Counted from the first letter of the stretch, positions 1 through 7,084 are shown. The stretch is 10,177 nucleotides of DNA from JAAZHN01 sp964605575 (GCA_964605575.1 CAZSDG010000032.1:1-10177), one strand, 5' to 3'. A program made the numbers and translations. Notes: generated by a model not told the origin, from the sequence alone.

Positions 1-575
1 ATTGTTGCCATGCAAGTACCAAGAATTTTTCTAGTTTCACCACTTTGTAGTCTAACCATTACATACTTACCTTCACGACCTAGAATTTGAGCACTAGTTC
101 CAGCACTTCTACATAATTCAGCGCCTTTACCAGGTTTTAATTCTAAATTATGAATTACAGTACCAACCGGAATGTTTTCTAAAGGTAGAGCATTACCAAT
201 TTTAATATCAGCATTAACTCCAGCTTCAACAATCATTCCTACTTCTAAATCTTTAGGGGCAATAATATATCTTTTTTCACCATCTAAATAATTAACAAGC
301 GCTATATTAGCATTACGATTTGGATCATATTCGATAGTAGCAACTTTCGCTGTAATATCTTTTTTATCTCTTTTAAAATCAATAATACGATATTGTTGCT
401 TAACTCCTCCGCCAATATGACGAACTGTAGTTTTACCACTATGGTTACGTCCACCAGTTTTTGTTTTTTTAGCTAATAAGCTTTTTTCTGGTTTTGCTTT
501 AGAGAGATGTTTAGTATCTAATGTAGTCATTCCACGGCGTCCGGGAGTAACTGGTTTATAACTTTTAATCGCCAT
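1..575 (-). CDS. rplB: 50S ribosomal protein L2, N-terminal part (runs off the window)
   Basis: This is the N-terminal 191 codons of ribosomal protein L2, a primary 23S rRNA-binding protein needed for subunit association and the peptidyl-transferase region. The ATG is at 575-573 and reads MAIKSYKPVTPGRRGMT, the usual L2 opening. Further on are the conserved GGRNHSGKTTVRHIGGG block near residues 41-57, YRIIDFKRDK, and AKVATIEYDPNRNANIAL. The family is about 275 residues, so the C-terminal third, including the usual conserved His region, lies outside the window. A GAGGTGA ribosome binding site precedes the start by about six bases. It is the fifth gene of the S10 operon, 12 bases after rplW. 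Nothing odd is seen in the visible part. Confidence 0.97.
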   Translation of the reverse strand, partial: MAIKSYKPVTPGRRGMTTLDTKHLSKAKPEKSLLAKKTKTGGRNHSGKTTVRHIGGGVKQQYRIIDFKRDKKDITAKVATIEYDPNRNANIALVNYLDGEKRYIIAPKDLEVGMIVEAGVNADIKIGNALPLENIPVGTVIHNLELKPGKGAELCRSAGTSAQILGREGKYVMVRLQSGETRKILGTCMAT

Positions 576-587
576 AACTTTTCACCT

Positions 588-863
588 CTATATTTCTATT
601 GATTGGCCTTCTTTAAGGGTAATGTAGGCTTTTTTATAAGTCTTAGTTTGACCCATATACTTACCAACACGACGATCCTTAGGTTTAGTAACTAAAGTAT
701 TAATACTTTCTACTTTAACCTTGAATGCCTCTTCAATAGCTTTCTTTATTTGATTTTTATTTGCTTTTTTATTTACTTTGAAGACATATACCTTACCATC
801 TTGATTGATAGTAGCAGACTTCTCAGTAATAACTGGTGCAATAATGATATCTGTATAATCCAT
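588..863 (-). CDS. rplW: 50S ribosomal protein L23
   Basis: Ribosomal protein L23 (91 aa) binds domain III of 23S rRNA at the polypeptide exit tunnel and is the docking site for trigger factor and signal recognition particle. The N-terminus (DIIIAPVITEKSA) is the family signature. The central segment VFKVNKKANKNQIKKAIEEAFKVKV and the basic loop KPKDRRVGKYMGQTKTYKKA are also typical. The length matches bacterial L23 without extension. The start overlaps the rplD stop as TAATG, sharing one base at 863. A strong AGGAGGTG ribosome binding site lies inside the end of rplD, which suggests translational coupling. The stop is TAG. Its promoter is the S10 operon promoter upstream of rpsJ. Confidence 0.98.
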   Translation of the reverse strand: MDYTDIIIAPVITEKSATINQDGKVYVFKVNKKANKNQIKKAIEEAFKVKVESINTLVTKPKDRRVGKYMGQTKTYKKAYITLKEGQSIEI

Positions 864-1486
864 TATTTAAGCACCTCCTCAATATATTTAACTGATTCTT
901 GATCAATAACCAAGTTTTCAGCATTAACTATATCTAATACATTTAAATCTTCAACTAAAATTACTTCAACTTTATGTAAATTACGAGTTGCCATATATAA
1001 ATTTTCAGCATCTCCAATAGTTACAAATAGTGTTTTTCCTTCTAATTTAAGATCACTAAGCAATTTAACTCCATCTTTAGTTTTTAAATTACTTAATGTT
1101 AATGAATCAAGTATAGTTACTTTCTTATCTAATAATTTATTAGTTAAAGCAGATTTAAGAGCTAAAACTTTTTCTTTCTTATTAGATTTAAAACTATAAT
1201 CTCTTGGAGTCTTTGCAAATACAACTCCACCACCAACCCAAATTGGCGAACGAGTACTACCGTGTCTTGCACGTCCAGTACCTTTTTGACGATATGGTTT
1301 TCTGCCGCCTCCCGCTACTTCAGCGCGAGTTTTATTTTTATGTGTACCTTGTCTTAAAGATGCAAGTTGTAAATCAACAGCTTTTTTTAATACTTCATGA
1401 TTTGGTTCAACTGCCCATATGTTATCTGAAAGTTTAACATCAGATACTTTTTCACCTTTAAGATTTAAAATATCTAACTTAGCCAT
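863..1486 (-). CDS. rplD: 50S ribosomal protein L4
   Basis: Ribosomal protein L4 (207 aa) binds 23S rRNA domain I and sends a loop into the exit tunnel. The loop is clear around residues 52-100: KTRAEVAGGGRKPYRQKG, then TGRARHGSTRSPIWVGGGVVFAKTPR. Mutations in this loop give macrolide resistance in other bacteria; the loop here looks wild-type. The length is normal for Bacillota. The start overlaps the rplC stop as TAATG at 1486, with a GAGGGGGG ribosome binding site within the rplC tail, so the genes are probably coupled. In E. coli L4 is also the autogenous repressor of the S10 operon. Whether it acts so here on the hairpin-containing leader cannot be read from the protein. Confidence 0.98.
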   Translation of the reverse strand: MAKLDILNLKGEKVSDVKLSDNIWAVEPNHEVLKKAVDLQLASLRQGTHKNKTRAEVAGGGRKPYRQKGTGRARHGSTRSPIWVGGGVVFAKTPRDYSFKSNKKEKVLALKSALTNKLLDKKVTILDSLTLSNLKTKDGVKLLSDLKLEGKTLFVTIGDAENLYMATRNLHKVEVILVEDLNVLDIVNAENLVIDQESVKYIEEVLK

Positions 1487-2319
1487 TATTCATTACCCCC
1501 CTCTTCTTTAACTTCAGGTTCTTCAACCTTTTCTTCAGTTGCTTCTTCAGTTACTTCAACAATTTCTTCAATTACTTCAGATGCCTCGTCTGCAGATTCT
1601 ACTTCTTCCTCAGCTGTTTCTGTAATAACTTCTTCAGTTACTTCATCAACAACAGTTTCTTCTTCATAAGCAACTAATTCTAAATCAACTTTTTTATTTT
1701 CTTTAATATTTTCTTTAATAAGTACTAAAGAATTTTTTGGTCCAGGGATATTTCCACTAACTAAGATGTAATTATCTGTTTCATTAACTTCAACAATCAT
1801 TAGATTTTGAATTGTCACAGTTTCATTACCCATATGCCCAGGTAATTTCTTACCTTTAGCAACTCTCATGAATCTCATGCTACCAAGTGATCCTGGACGG
1901 CGATGAAATCTTGAACCATGAGTTTCAGGCCCACGAGAATAGTTGTGACGTTTAATAACTCCTTGAAATCCCTTTCCTTTTGAAGTTCCAGTTACATCAA
2001 CGATTTCTCCAGCTTCAAAAATGTTTACTCCTACAGCGCTTCCTAGAGTGTAATCATTAACGTTAACTCCTCTAATTTCTTTTAAGAAGCGCTTAGGATT
2101 TGTGTTTGCTTTTTTAGCATGTCCTACCATTGGTTTAGTAGCACTTTTTTCTTTACGGTCAAATACACCTAATTGAACAGCATCATAACCATCTGTTGCG
2201 ACTGTTTTGATTTGAGTAACAACATTCGGTTCAACTTCTACTACTGTTACAGGAATTAATTTGCCATCTTGCGCAAATACTTGGGTCATCCCAACTTTGC
2301 GACCTAAGATTCCTTTCAT
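1486..2319 (-). CDS. rplC: 50S ribosomal protein L3 with a Glu-rich C-terminal extension
   Basis: Ribosomal protein L3 is an early-assembly 23S rRNA binder whose central loop approaches the peptidyl-transferase centre. Family landmarks are MKGILGRKVGMTQVF at the start, then SKGKGFQGVIKRHNYSRG near residues 113-130, ETHGSRFHRRPGSLG near 132-146 and KKLPGHMGNETVT near 157-169. The conserved core ends at about residue 217, close to the usual L3 length of about 205-210. A tail at 218-277 follows, with about 26 Glu among roughly 60 residues, Val/Thr/Ala between them, no aromatic residue and very few Lys. It is probably disordered, or partly helical, and projects from the ribosome surface. The ribosome binding site AGGAGGAAAG lies in the 18-base gap after rpsJ. 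Extended ribosomal proteins are known from some Mollicutes; the role of this tail is unknown. Confidence 0.97.
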   Translation of the reverse strand: MKGILGRKVGMTQVFAQDGKLIPVTVVEVEPNVVTQIKTVATDGYDAVQLGVFDRKEKSATKPMVGHAKKANTNPKRFLKEIRGVNVNDYTLGSAVGVNIFEAGEIVDVTGTSKGKGFQGVIKRHNYSRGPETHGSRFHRRPGSLGSMRFMRVAKGKKLPGHMGNETVTIQNLMIVEVNETDNYILVSGNIPGPKNSLVLIKENIKENKKVDLELVAYEEETVVDEVTEEVITETAEEEVESADEASEVIEEIVEVTEEATEEKVEEPEVKEEGGNE

Positions 2320-2337
2320 TTTTCTTTCCTCCTATTA

Positions 2338-2646
2338 TTATAATTTAATTTCGATGTCTATTCCACTTGGTAAATCTAAGTGAGTAAGAGCATCAATGGT
2401 CTCTTTACTTGGATTTTTAACATCAATTAATCTTTTGTGTGTTCTAGTTTCAAATTGTTCTCTTGAATCTTTATACATATGAACAGCTTTTAAAACAGTT
2501 ACTTTTTCTATTTCAGTCGGTAATGGAATTGGTCCTGAGACATCTCCACCCGTTCTTTTGATAGTGTCAACAATTTTTCCTGCTGCTTGATCCAATGATC
2601 GATGATCAAAAGATTTAAGTCTGATTCTTACTTTTTGACTTGACAT
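2338..2646 (-). CDS. rpsJ: 30S ribosomal protein S10 / NusE
   Basis: Ribosomal protein S10 (102 aa) lies in the head of the 30S subunit and, as NusE, joins NusB in transcription antitermination and binds NusG to couple transcription with translation. The sequence shows the standard S10 layout: VRIRLKSFDHRSLDQAAGKI at the N-terminus, then GPIPLPTEIEKVTVLKAVHM and KDSREQFETRTHKRLIDV in the middle and the DLPSGIDIEIKL end. The length is normal. It is the first gene of the operon. The ATG at 2646 is preceded by GGGAGGATATGTA, a strong ribosome binding site with about eight bases of spacing, and by a structured leader of about 125 nt with its own promoter. Confidence 0.98.
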   Translation of the reverse strand: MSSQKVRIRLKSFDHRSLDQAAGKIVDTIKRTGGDVSGPIPLPTEIEKVTVLKAVHMYKDSREQFETRTHKRLIDVKNPSKETIDALTHLDLPSGIDIEIKL

Positions 2647-2771
2647 TACATATCCTCCCTTCGTCTATATCTGGTATAGACTTGCTCCGTAGCAAATTAC
2701 CTGATTATAGAATTAATCCTAACAACCAATCCTAGTGTATCAGCAACCTCGCACATCTAAGCAGTTATACA
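2647..2771 (-). promoter_or_regulatory. Structured 5' leader of the S10 operon
   Basis: The untranslated leader holds two adjacent perfect hairpins right before the ribosome binding site. The first has stem TTGCT/AGCAA with a 4-nt loop (2682-2695). The second has stem GTCTATA/TATAGAC with a 5-nt loop (2663-2681), and the Shine-Dalgarno begins about three bases after it. A weaker GATTA/TAATC hairpin lies at 2703-2718. The block GTGCGAGGTTGCTGATACAC (2754-2735) resembles, from memory and unverified, a segment seen ahead of rpsJ in other Bacilli. No T-tract follows either main hairpin, so control by translation or protein binding fits better than attenuation. The regulatory role is inferred. Confidence 0.5.
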
Positions 2772-2777
2772 AGAAAG

Positions 2778-2807
2778 AGTATAACACACTAAAAGGGTTT
2801 TTGACAA
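2778..2807 (-). promoter_or_regulatory. S10 operon promoter (sigma-70/SigA type)
   Basis: On the minus strand a -35 box TTGTCA (2807-2802) is followed after 18 bases by the -10 box TATACT (2783-2778). The predicted transcription start is near 2771, about 125 bases before the rpsJ ATG. The -35 box sits in the loop and first stem bases of the hairpin at 2791-2814. Assignment is by consensus match and position only. Confidence 0.7.
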
Positions 2808-2814
2808 CCCTTTT
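2791..2814. terminator. Bidirectional intrinsic terminator between the DUF2207 gene and rpsJ
   Basis: A 9-bp perfect stem AAAAGGGTT/AACCCTTTT encloses a 6-nt loop. Reading the minus strand it lies about 55-75 bases after the stop of the membrane-protein gene and ends in TTTT. Reading the plus strand it ends in T6, with a further T8 nearby, so it is the better terminator in that direction although no plus-strand gene precedes it. The loop overlaps the -35 box of the S10 promoter. Confidence 0.5.
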
Positions 2815-2866
2815 TTAACTTTTTTTTCTAAAAGAATAATCAAGATAATAAAAGATTATTTTATTA

Positions 2867-4483
2867 CTAATCCCTCGAGCGATACATACTTAAAAATTCG
2901 ATCATACTATTTAGATCAAATAACATTTTTTTCAGTGTAAACTCCTCATCACGATTTATATACCAACTAGGATTTGCTATAACTATATTTTCTGTTTTAT
3001 CCTCTAAAGGATATTCTAAATAAAAAGCAACTAAGTATGGATAAATTTCAAAAATATATTTTTCATTTTCTTTAATTAATCTCTCAAGCTCAAAGTTATC
3101 AATATTTTTGATGTATTCCTCAAAGCCAAGCGCCAGACCAAAAGCGACACTTCCCGCCTCAGTGAATCCTTTCATTTTAAAACTCAAAATCATAATTAAT
3201 ATATAAATTAAATAACAATAATTATTATAAATAACACTAAATATAGAACCGCTAGTCCATTGAATTAAAAATAAATTTGATACTAAGATGAAAAACAAAC
3301 CCAGAAAGATTAAAATAACGTTTCCTTTTTTATGTTGTTTTCTTAAAACAAAGTAATAAGCAATCATTAAAACCGGAGCAAAAAATAAAGGCACCGCACC
3401 ACCTAAAAAAGGAAGCATAGAAGATGAAGAAATTACATTAGCAATATCTAAATTAATAAAATTAAACGAAAATAATATTGTTCCCAAAATGAAGATTATT
3501 GTAAAGAAAATTTTATGATATATAGTTTTTAGATTAACTAATCTATGAAAATCATTTTTTTTAATTGAACTTTTTATTGCTCTAGTTAAAGCAAAATTCA
3601 ACTTAGTCCAAAATGATGTATCTGGTATTTTCTGTTCTATTGTTCCTTGTCCATAACCTAAAGCAAAAGAAAAATCCAAGACATTTGAAACAGCAAAAAA
3701 GTTATTGAAAAATTCTTTTTCAAGCAAATCTTGGTCAGTATAATCTTTTAATTTAGTAATTACTAAGTTATCATTAGTTGTTTCAATTTTTAAATATCCT
3801 TTGACAGCTAAAGGTATTAAGTAAGACATTAATATTCTTTTATCGGCCACATTATAATAATGGTATTTAAATTCAAATGCCCCTAACTCTTTCGGAGGTT
3901 TATTACTTGGTATAAGTTCAACCTTGGATCCGCGTTTAAATAATAAAAATAAGAATAAAGATATTAACAAACTCAATATAGGGATAATTAAATATACATT
4001 TTTTATTTGTGGATTAGAATTAATATCTTTATTATTTGCTTCTTCTAAAGGAATACCAACATCTTCTTTGTAATCATCCTCTTCAGCAAAACCATCTAAA
4101 CTCAGCTTAATTTTATAATAATTTATTGTTCCAACTTCAAAACCTTTATCATTAATAATTATTGGAACTACTTGTGAATCATTAGCCATGATTTTAAGAT
4201 TATCTGTTTTCATCCCAGTAATGAATTGTTGTTCGCTATCAAAATACATTAAATCAATAATAATATATAAATCAAAATAAGTTTCATTAACTGCTCTTAT
4301 ATTCAGATGCAAATCACCATTAAAATCAGCCAGATTAGACTCCCTAATTAATTTTATTCCCTTAAACTCTAAAATATCCGAGGAATTAATATCAACCAAA
4401 TCACCATCAATTGTTTCTGCTGATACATTAACAATTAAAAGCATTAATGTTATTATTATACTTTTAAAAATATTTTTAATCAT
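2867..4483 (-). CDS. DUF2207/YciQ-like multi-pass membrane protein
   Basis: A 538-aa predicted membrane protein. Residues 1-22 form a signal peptide or anchor (basic MIKNIFK, hydrophobic core, SAE end). Residues about 23-160 form an extracytoplasmic beta-rich domain. A membrane segment at 162-182 ends in KRG. A cytoplasmic stretch follows with PPKELGAFEFKY and RILMSYLIPLAVKGYLKIE (216-234), then four hydrophobic segments near 324-343, 357-380, 388-408 and 419-436. The C-terminal region has ALGFEEYIKNIDNFELERLI, YIFEIYPYLVAFYLE and NPSWY. This order and these motifs match the DUF2207 (YciQ) family of predicted membrane proteins, whose function is unknown; the match is by recall. The start has only a weak ribosome binding site. 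It is transcribed alone, divergently from the 4708 gene, with a TAG stop. It could be envelope-related; I assign no activity. Confidence 0.75.
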   Translation of the reverse strand: MIKNIFKSIIITLMLLIVNVSAETIDGDLVDINSSDILEFKGIKLIRESNLADFNGDLHLNIRAVNETYFDLYIIIDLMYFDSEQQFITGMKTDNLKIMANDSQVVPIIINDKGFEVGTINYYKIKLSLDGFAEEDDYKEDVGIPLEEANNKDINSNPQIKNVYLIIPILSLLISLFLFLLFKRGSKVELIPSNKPPKELGAFEFKYHYYNVADKRILMSYLIPLAVKGYLKIETTNDNLVITKLKDYTDQDLLEKEFFNNFFAVSNVLDFSFALGYGQGTIEQKIPDTSFWTKLNFALTRAIKSSIKKNDFHRLVNLKTIYHKIFFTIIFILGTILFSFNFINLDIANVISSSSMLPFLGGAVPLFFAPVLMIAYYFVLRKQHKKGNVILIFLGLFFILVSNLFLIQWTSGSIFSVIYNNYCYLIYILIMILSFKMKGFTEAGSVAFGLALGFEEYIKNIDNFELERLIKENEKYIFEIYPYLVAFYLEYPLEDKTENIVIANPSWYINRDEEFTLKKMLFDLNSMIEFLSMYRSRD

Positions 4484-4518
4484 TTAACCACTACAATTCT
4501 ATTTATTATTATGTTTAA

Positions 4519-4527
4519 AGTATATCA
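4519..4527 (-). promoter_or_regulatory. Extended -10 promoter for the DUF2207 gene
   Basis: Minus-strand TGATATACT contains a TGn extension and a TATACT -10 box, about 35 bases before the ATG at 4483. No good -35 box is seen at 17 bases. The palindrome at 4535-4549 occupies that place. This is a consensus match only. Confidence 0.5.
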
Positions 4528-4534
4528 CGTTTTT

Positions 4535-4549
4535 AAGTATTAAATACTT
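4535..4549. repeat. 15-bp palindrome AAGTATT-A-AATACTT in the divergent region
   Basis: A perfect 7-bp inverted repeat about one central base lies just upstream of the minus-strand -10 box, over its -35 region. It has the size and symmetry of a dimeric repressor operator. In AT-rich DNA such palindromes also arise by chance, so the operator role is speculative. Confidence 0.35.
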
Positions 4550-4671
4550 CTTTTATAGCTGTAAATAATTTAAATCAAAAAGGTTTGTATTTGGCATAAT
4601 TTAAAACGTTACTAATCACCAAATATTAGTTTTTTCGAATAACTAGTTTTCTTTTTAATTTTTAGAAAAAA

Positions 4672-4680
4672 TGATATAAT
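4672..4680 (+). promoter_or_regulatory. Extended -10 promoter for the 4708 gene and possibly the downstream cluster
   Basis: TGATATAAT contains a TGn extension and a perfect TATAAT (4675-4680). The upstream -35 region (TTTTTA) is poor, which is common with extended -10 promoters. The predicted start near 4687 gives a leader of about 20 bases before the ATG at 4708, with an AAGGTG ribosome binding site at 4697-4702. Confidence 0.6.
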
Positions 4681-4707
4681 TAAATGGTAAGGTAATAAGG
4701 TGATTTC

Positions 4708-5383
4708 ATGCCAAGTTGGTCTATCCATTTAGCAATCGCAAAAAAAGTTAGTGATAAGTTAAAAATAGATAAAGATTTATTTTCTTTTGGTAGCTTAATA
4801 CCTGATACAGATAAAGATTGTAAACTTGGTAGATATGAGGCTCATTATTACAATAAAAGAAAGGAAATAATTATGATTGAAGAATTAGAAAAAACACTTA
4901 ACTAACCCACTAGTACTTGGATATTATGCTCACCTATTAACTGATACTTTTTATAATAACATTGTTTATTCAAAATGTTGGGTTCAAGATGATAATAACA
5001 ATATCATAGGTATTAGATTTAAAAATGGTAAAATAATGAAGACTGATATAGAGGATAAAAACAAGCAAAAGAAAAAATATAAACATAAAGACTTTGATTT
5101 ATATGGAAAATATTTATTTGCTAGTAAAAATTTAGATATTCCCCAAAATAAAGAAGAAATAATTAAAAATATAAAATATTTAAATAATCAATTTTTATCC
5201 GAAAAAGATATTAACAATAAAATTAATTATTTAAATAATAAATTTATGACATTTAATAAATTAACAATATCTGAAAGAATATTCAAACATAATTATAAAT
5301 TATTTTCCAAACAAGAATTAGATAAAATATTTGATGATTGTGTAGATCATGTTTTTAAAAAAATTAAGGAAGCGTCAACTTAG
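4708..5383 (+). pseudogene. Zinc-dependent phospholipase C-like gene, disrupted by a +1 frameshift
   Basis: The N-terminal part (4708-4905, 65 codons) and the C-terminal part (open from 4889 to 5383 in the next frame) are halves of one gene. In the overlap the first frame reads EELEKTLN-stop. The second reads KHLTNPLVLGYYAHLLTD, which continues the family pattern. Removing one A from the A6 run at 4889-4894 restores a single 224-residue protein. Candidate metal ligands in the restored protein are His7 (SIHLAIA), Asp33 and Asp35 (GSLIPDTD), His46 (EAHYY), and His75 and Asp79 (AHLLTD). This layout fits the Zn_dep_PLPC-like family of small predicted hydrolases; that identification is from memory. 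No signal peptide is visible, so it would be cytoplasmic. The second half has an ATG at 5036 but no good ribosome binding site and would lack the metal site. A real mutation, a sequencing error in the homopolymer, or transcriptional slippage are all possible. No clear terminator follows, so transcription may continue into the next gene. Confidence 0.75.
4889..4894 (+). other. A6 homopolymer at the frameshift point
   Basis: The run of six A bases is where the phospholipase-like reading frame breaks. Five A bases would give E-K-H-L-T-N-P in a continuous frame. The exact indel position within a few bases is inferred from where the two open frames overlap. Confidence 0.55.
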
Positions 5384-5419
5384 AATAGATTTCAAAATAA
5401 ATAAATATAAGAAGAAAGA

Positions 5420-5453
5420 AATCAATCATAGGAGATTAAACCCTATATTGATT
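5420..5453 (+). promoter_or_regulatory. Bulged 12-bp hairpin directly before the vWA gene
   Basis: AATCAAT (5420-5426), a single bulged C, then ATAGG (5428-5432) pair with CCTAT-ATTGATT (5442-5453) around a 9-nt loop. The hairpin ends four bases before the GAGG ribosome binding site at 5458-5461. No T-tract follows, so it is not a simple terminator. It may influence translation or RNA stability at the head of the cluster, or be an RNA-processing site between this gene and the one upstream. Confidence 0.45.
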
Positions 5454-5467
5454 GTATGAGGTTAATT

Positions 5468-7084
5468 ATGAAAAGAACAGAAAATAAAAAGGTCAAAAAA
5501 ATAATTATAACAATATTTATACTTTATTTTATTTTCTTTTGGTTTGGAGGAACAATAATAAGGGGAATTAATTATATGCTTTCACTTGAAACTAAAACTT
5601 ATTTTCAATTATTATCTTCAGTTTCTAACAGAGATTTTGAACAAGAATTAATGACTTTTGCCAAAAACAATAAAATTAAATTGAAGATTACATATCAAGG
5701 TGATTTAGAAATGGTTGAAACATTGAACAGCAATCCCAAAGATTATGATGCTGTTTGGATATCTAATTCAATTTGGTTATATATGTTAGATAATAAATAC
5801 TTAGTTAGCGATAGTAAATCAATCGGTATTAACCCTGTTATTTTTGGAATTAAGAATGATAAAGCTAAGTTGTTAGGTTTTAAAAATAACGACATATATA
5901 ATATTGATATATTAAATGCAATTAAAAATGGTAACTTAAAATACACAATGCCTTCTGTTACTAAAACTAATAGTGGGATGAGTGCTTATTTATCTTTATT
6001 AAATAATTTTGCTGGTTCGCCAGAGGTATTAACTGAAGATATGTTAGATAGTAAGGAATTAATCGATAATTTAACCAACTTTTTTAAAGGTGTGGAAAGA
6101 GTCTCGGGTGATGAAGATTTTGCCATTGAATTGTTTAAAAATGGTGATTATGATGCGATTATTAGCTATGAAAGTTCTTTAATAAAATTAAATAAAGAAT
6201 TGGTAGCTAATAATAATATGCCTTTACAATTAGTTTATCCAATTGACGGTGTAGCAATTAATGATATGCCCTTTGGTTTTATTAATCGATTTGAAAGTAC
6301 AAAGAAGCAAAATGAATTTAAAAAAATTCAAGACTTCTTACTAAATGATAAAACTAAGTTGAAGCTAGAAAGTCTTGGCTTTAGAACCTGGTATGGCGGA
6401 ATTAAAAACAATGCAGATAAATCAGCATTTAATCCTAGTTGGGGTATTAATACAAATAAATATTTAATTCCAATAAACTATCCTAGTAAAAATGTTATTA
6501 ATGAAGCGATTAATTTGTATATAAGTGAATTAAGGAAACCTAGTCACACAATTTTTTGTTTAGATGTTTCTGGAAGCATGCAAAATCATGGAATTTATGA
6601 ACTGATCGAAGCCATGAATTATATTTTAAATCCTGAAACTGCATCTGCAGATAGAGTACAGTTTTCTAAAAGAGATAAGGTAAGCATTATTACCTTTAAT
6701 GAAGGAGTTAAGGAAACTACCGAAACATTAATTGGTGAACAAATAACTGATTTTATACCGTGGGTTAATAACCTTACTGCTTTAGGAGGCACTAATATAT
6801 ATGCTCCCTCAATAAAAGCTATAAATATGTTAGAAAAAGAAAATAAAAATCATTATAATACTGCTATAATATTAATGACTGATGGTGAATCAAATATAGG
6901 TTCATTTAGTGATTTAAAAAATCACTACCAATCAATTAAAAGTACTATACCAATTTATAGTATTACCTTTGGTCAGGCTAATGAATATCAACTTAGAGAA
7001 ATAGCAAAATTAACTAATGCTAAGGTTTTTGATAGCAAATTAGGACTTAAAAGAGCATTCACTGAAGTAAGGAGCTATAACTAA
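5468..7084 (+). CDS. Membrane-anchored solute-binding domain fused to a von Willebrand A domain
   Basis: A 538-aa protein from the ATG at 5468, chosen over the ATG at 5456 because GAGG (5458-5461) sits six bases before it. Residues 1-10 are basic and 11-34 form one membrane segment, so the rest is probably outside the membrane. Residues about 42-340 look like a periplasmic-binding (type 2) fold: DYDAVWISNSIW (92-103), SVTKTNSGMSAYLSLL (163-178), DYDAIISYES (228-237), VYPIDGVAINDMPFG (256-270) and GFRTWYGG (304-311). Residues about 358-538 are a vWA domain with a complete MIDAS site: D366-V-S-G-S370, T442 (GGTNIY) and D472 (TDGE), so it should bind a divalent metal and a protein ligand. It has no lipobox Cys. 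It overlaps the next gene by one base (TAATG). The domain order is known from predicted bacterial stress or envelope proteins; the ligand is unknown. Confidence 0.8.
   Translation: MKRTENKKVKKIIITIFILYFIFFWFGGTIIRGINYMLSLETKTYFQLLSSVSNRDFEQELMTFAKNNKIKLKITYQGDLEMVETLNSNPKDYDAVWISNSIWLYMLDNKYLVSDSKSIGINPVIFGIKNDKAKLLGFKNNDIYNIDILNAIKNGNLKYTMPSVTKTNSGMSAYLSLLNNFAGSPEVLTEDMLDSKELIDNLTNFFKGVERVSGDEDFAIELFKNGDYDAIISYESSLIKLNKELVANNNMPLQLVYPIDGVAINDMPFGFINRFESTKKQNEFKKIQDFLLNDKTKLKLESLGFRTWYGGIKNNADKSAFNPSWGINTNKYLIPINYPSKNVINEAINLYISELRKPSHTIFCLDVSGSMQNHGIYELIEAMNYILNPETASADRVQFSKRDKVSIITFNEGVKETTETLIGEQITDFIPWVNNLTALGGTNIYAPSIKAINMLEKENKNHYNTAIILMTDGESNIGSFSDLKNHYQSIKSTIPIYSITFGQANEYQLREIAKLTNAKVFDSKLGLKRAFTEVRSYN

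Noticed and set aside
1204..1437. Plus-strand open frame inside rplD
   Set aside because: It is the antisense of a conserved ribosomal gene, with no ribosome binding site or recognisable protein.
1489..1668. TTC-rich tract as a noncoding tandem repeat or CRISPR-like array
   Set aside because: It is the coding sequence of the Glu-rich L3 tail in an unbroken frame. The units are irregular and there are no spacers.
2835..2860. AATAATC/GATTATT stem after the DUF2207 gene as its terminator
   Set aside because: It has only seven AT-rich pairs around a 12-base loop. The GC-containing 9-bp stem at 2791-2814 is a better candidate.
5456..5467. ATG at 5456 as start of the vWA gene
   Set aside because: It directly follows the hairpin with no Shine-Dalgarno. 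GAGG serves the ATG at 5468 better. The four extra residues would not change the prediction, so this is only a preference.
5743..5946. Minus-strand open frame inside the vWA gene
   Set aside because: It is a shadow of AT-rich coding sequence. It has a hydrophobic composition typical of antisense frames and no start signals.
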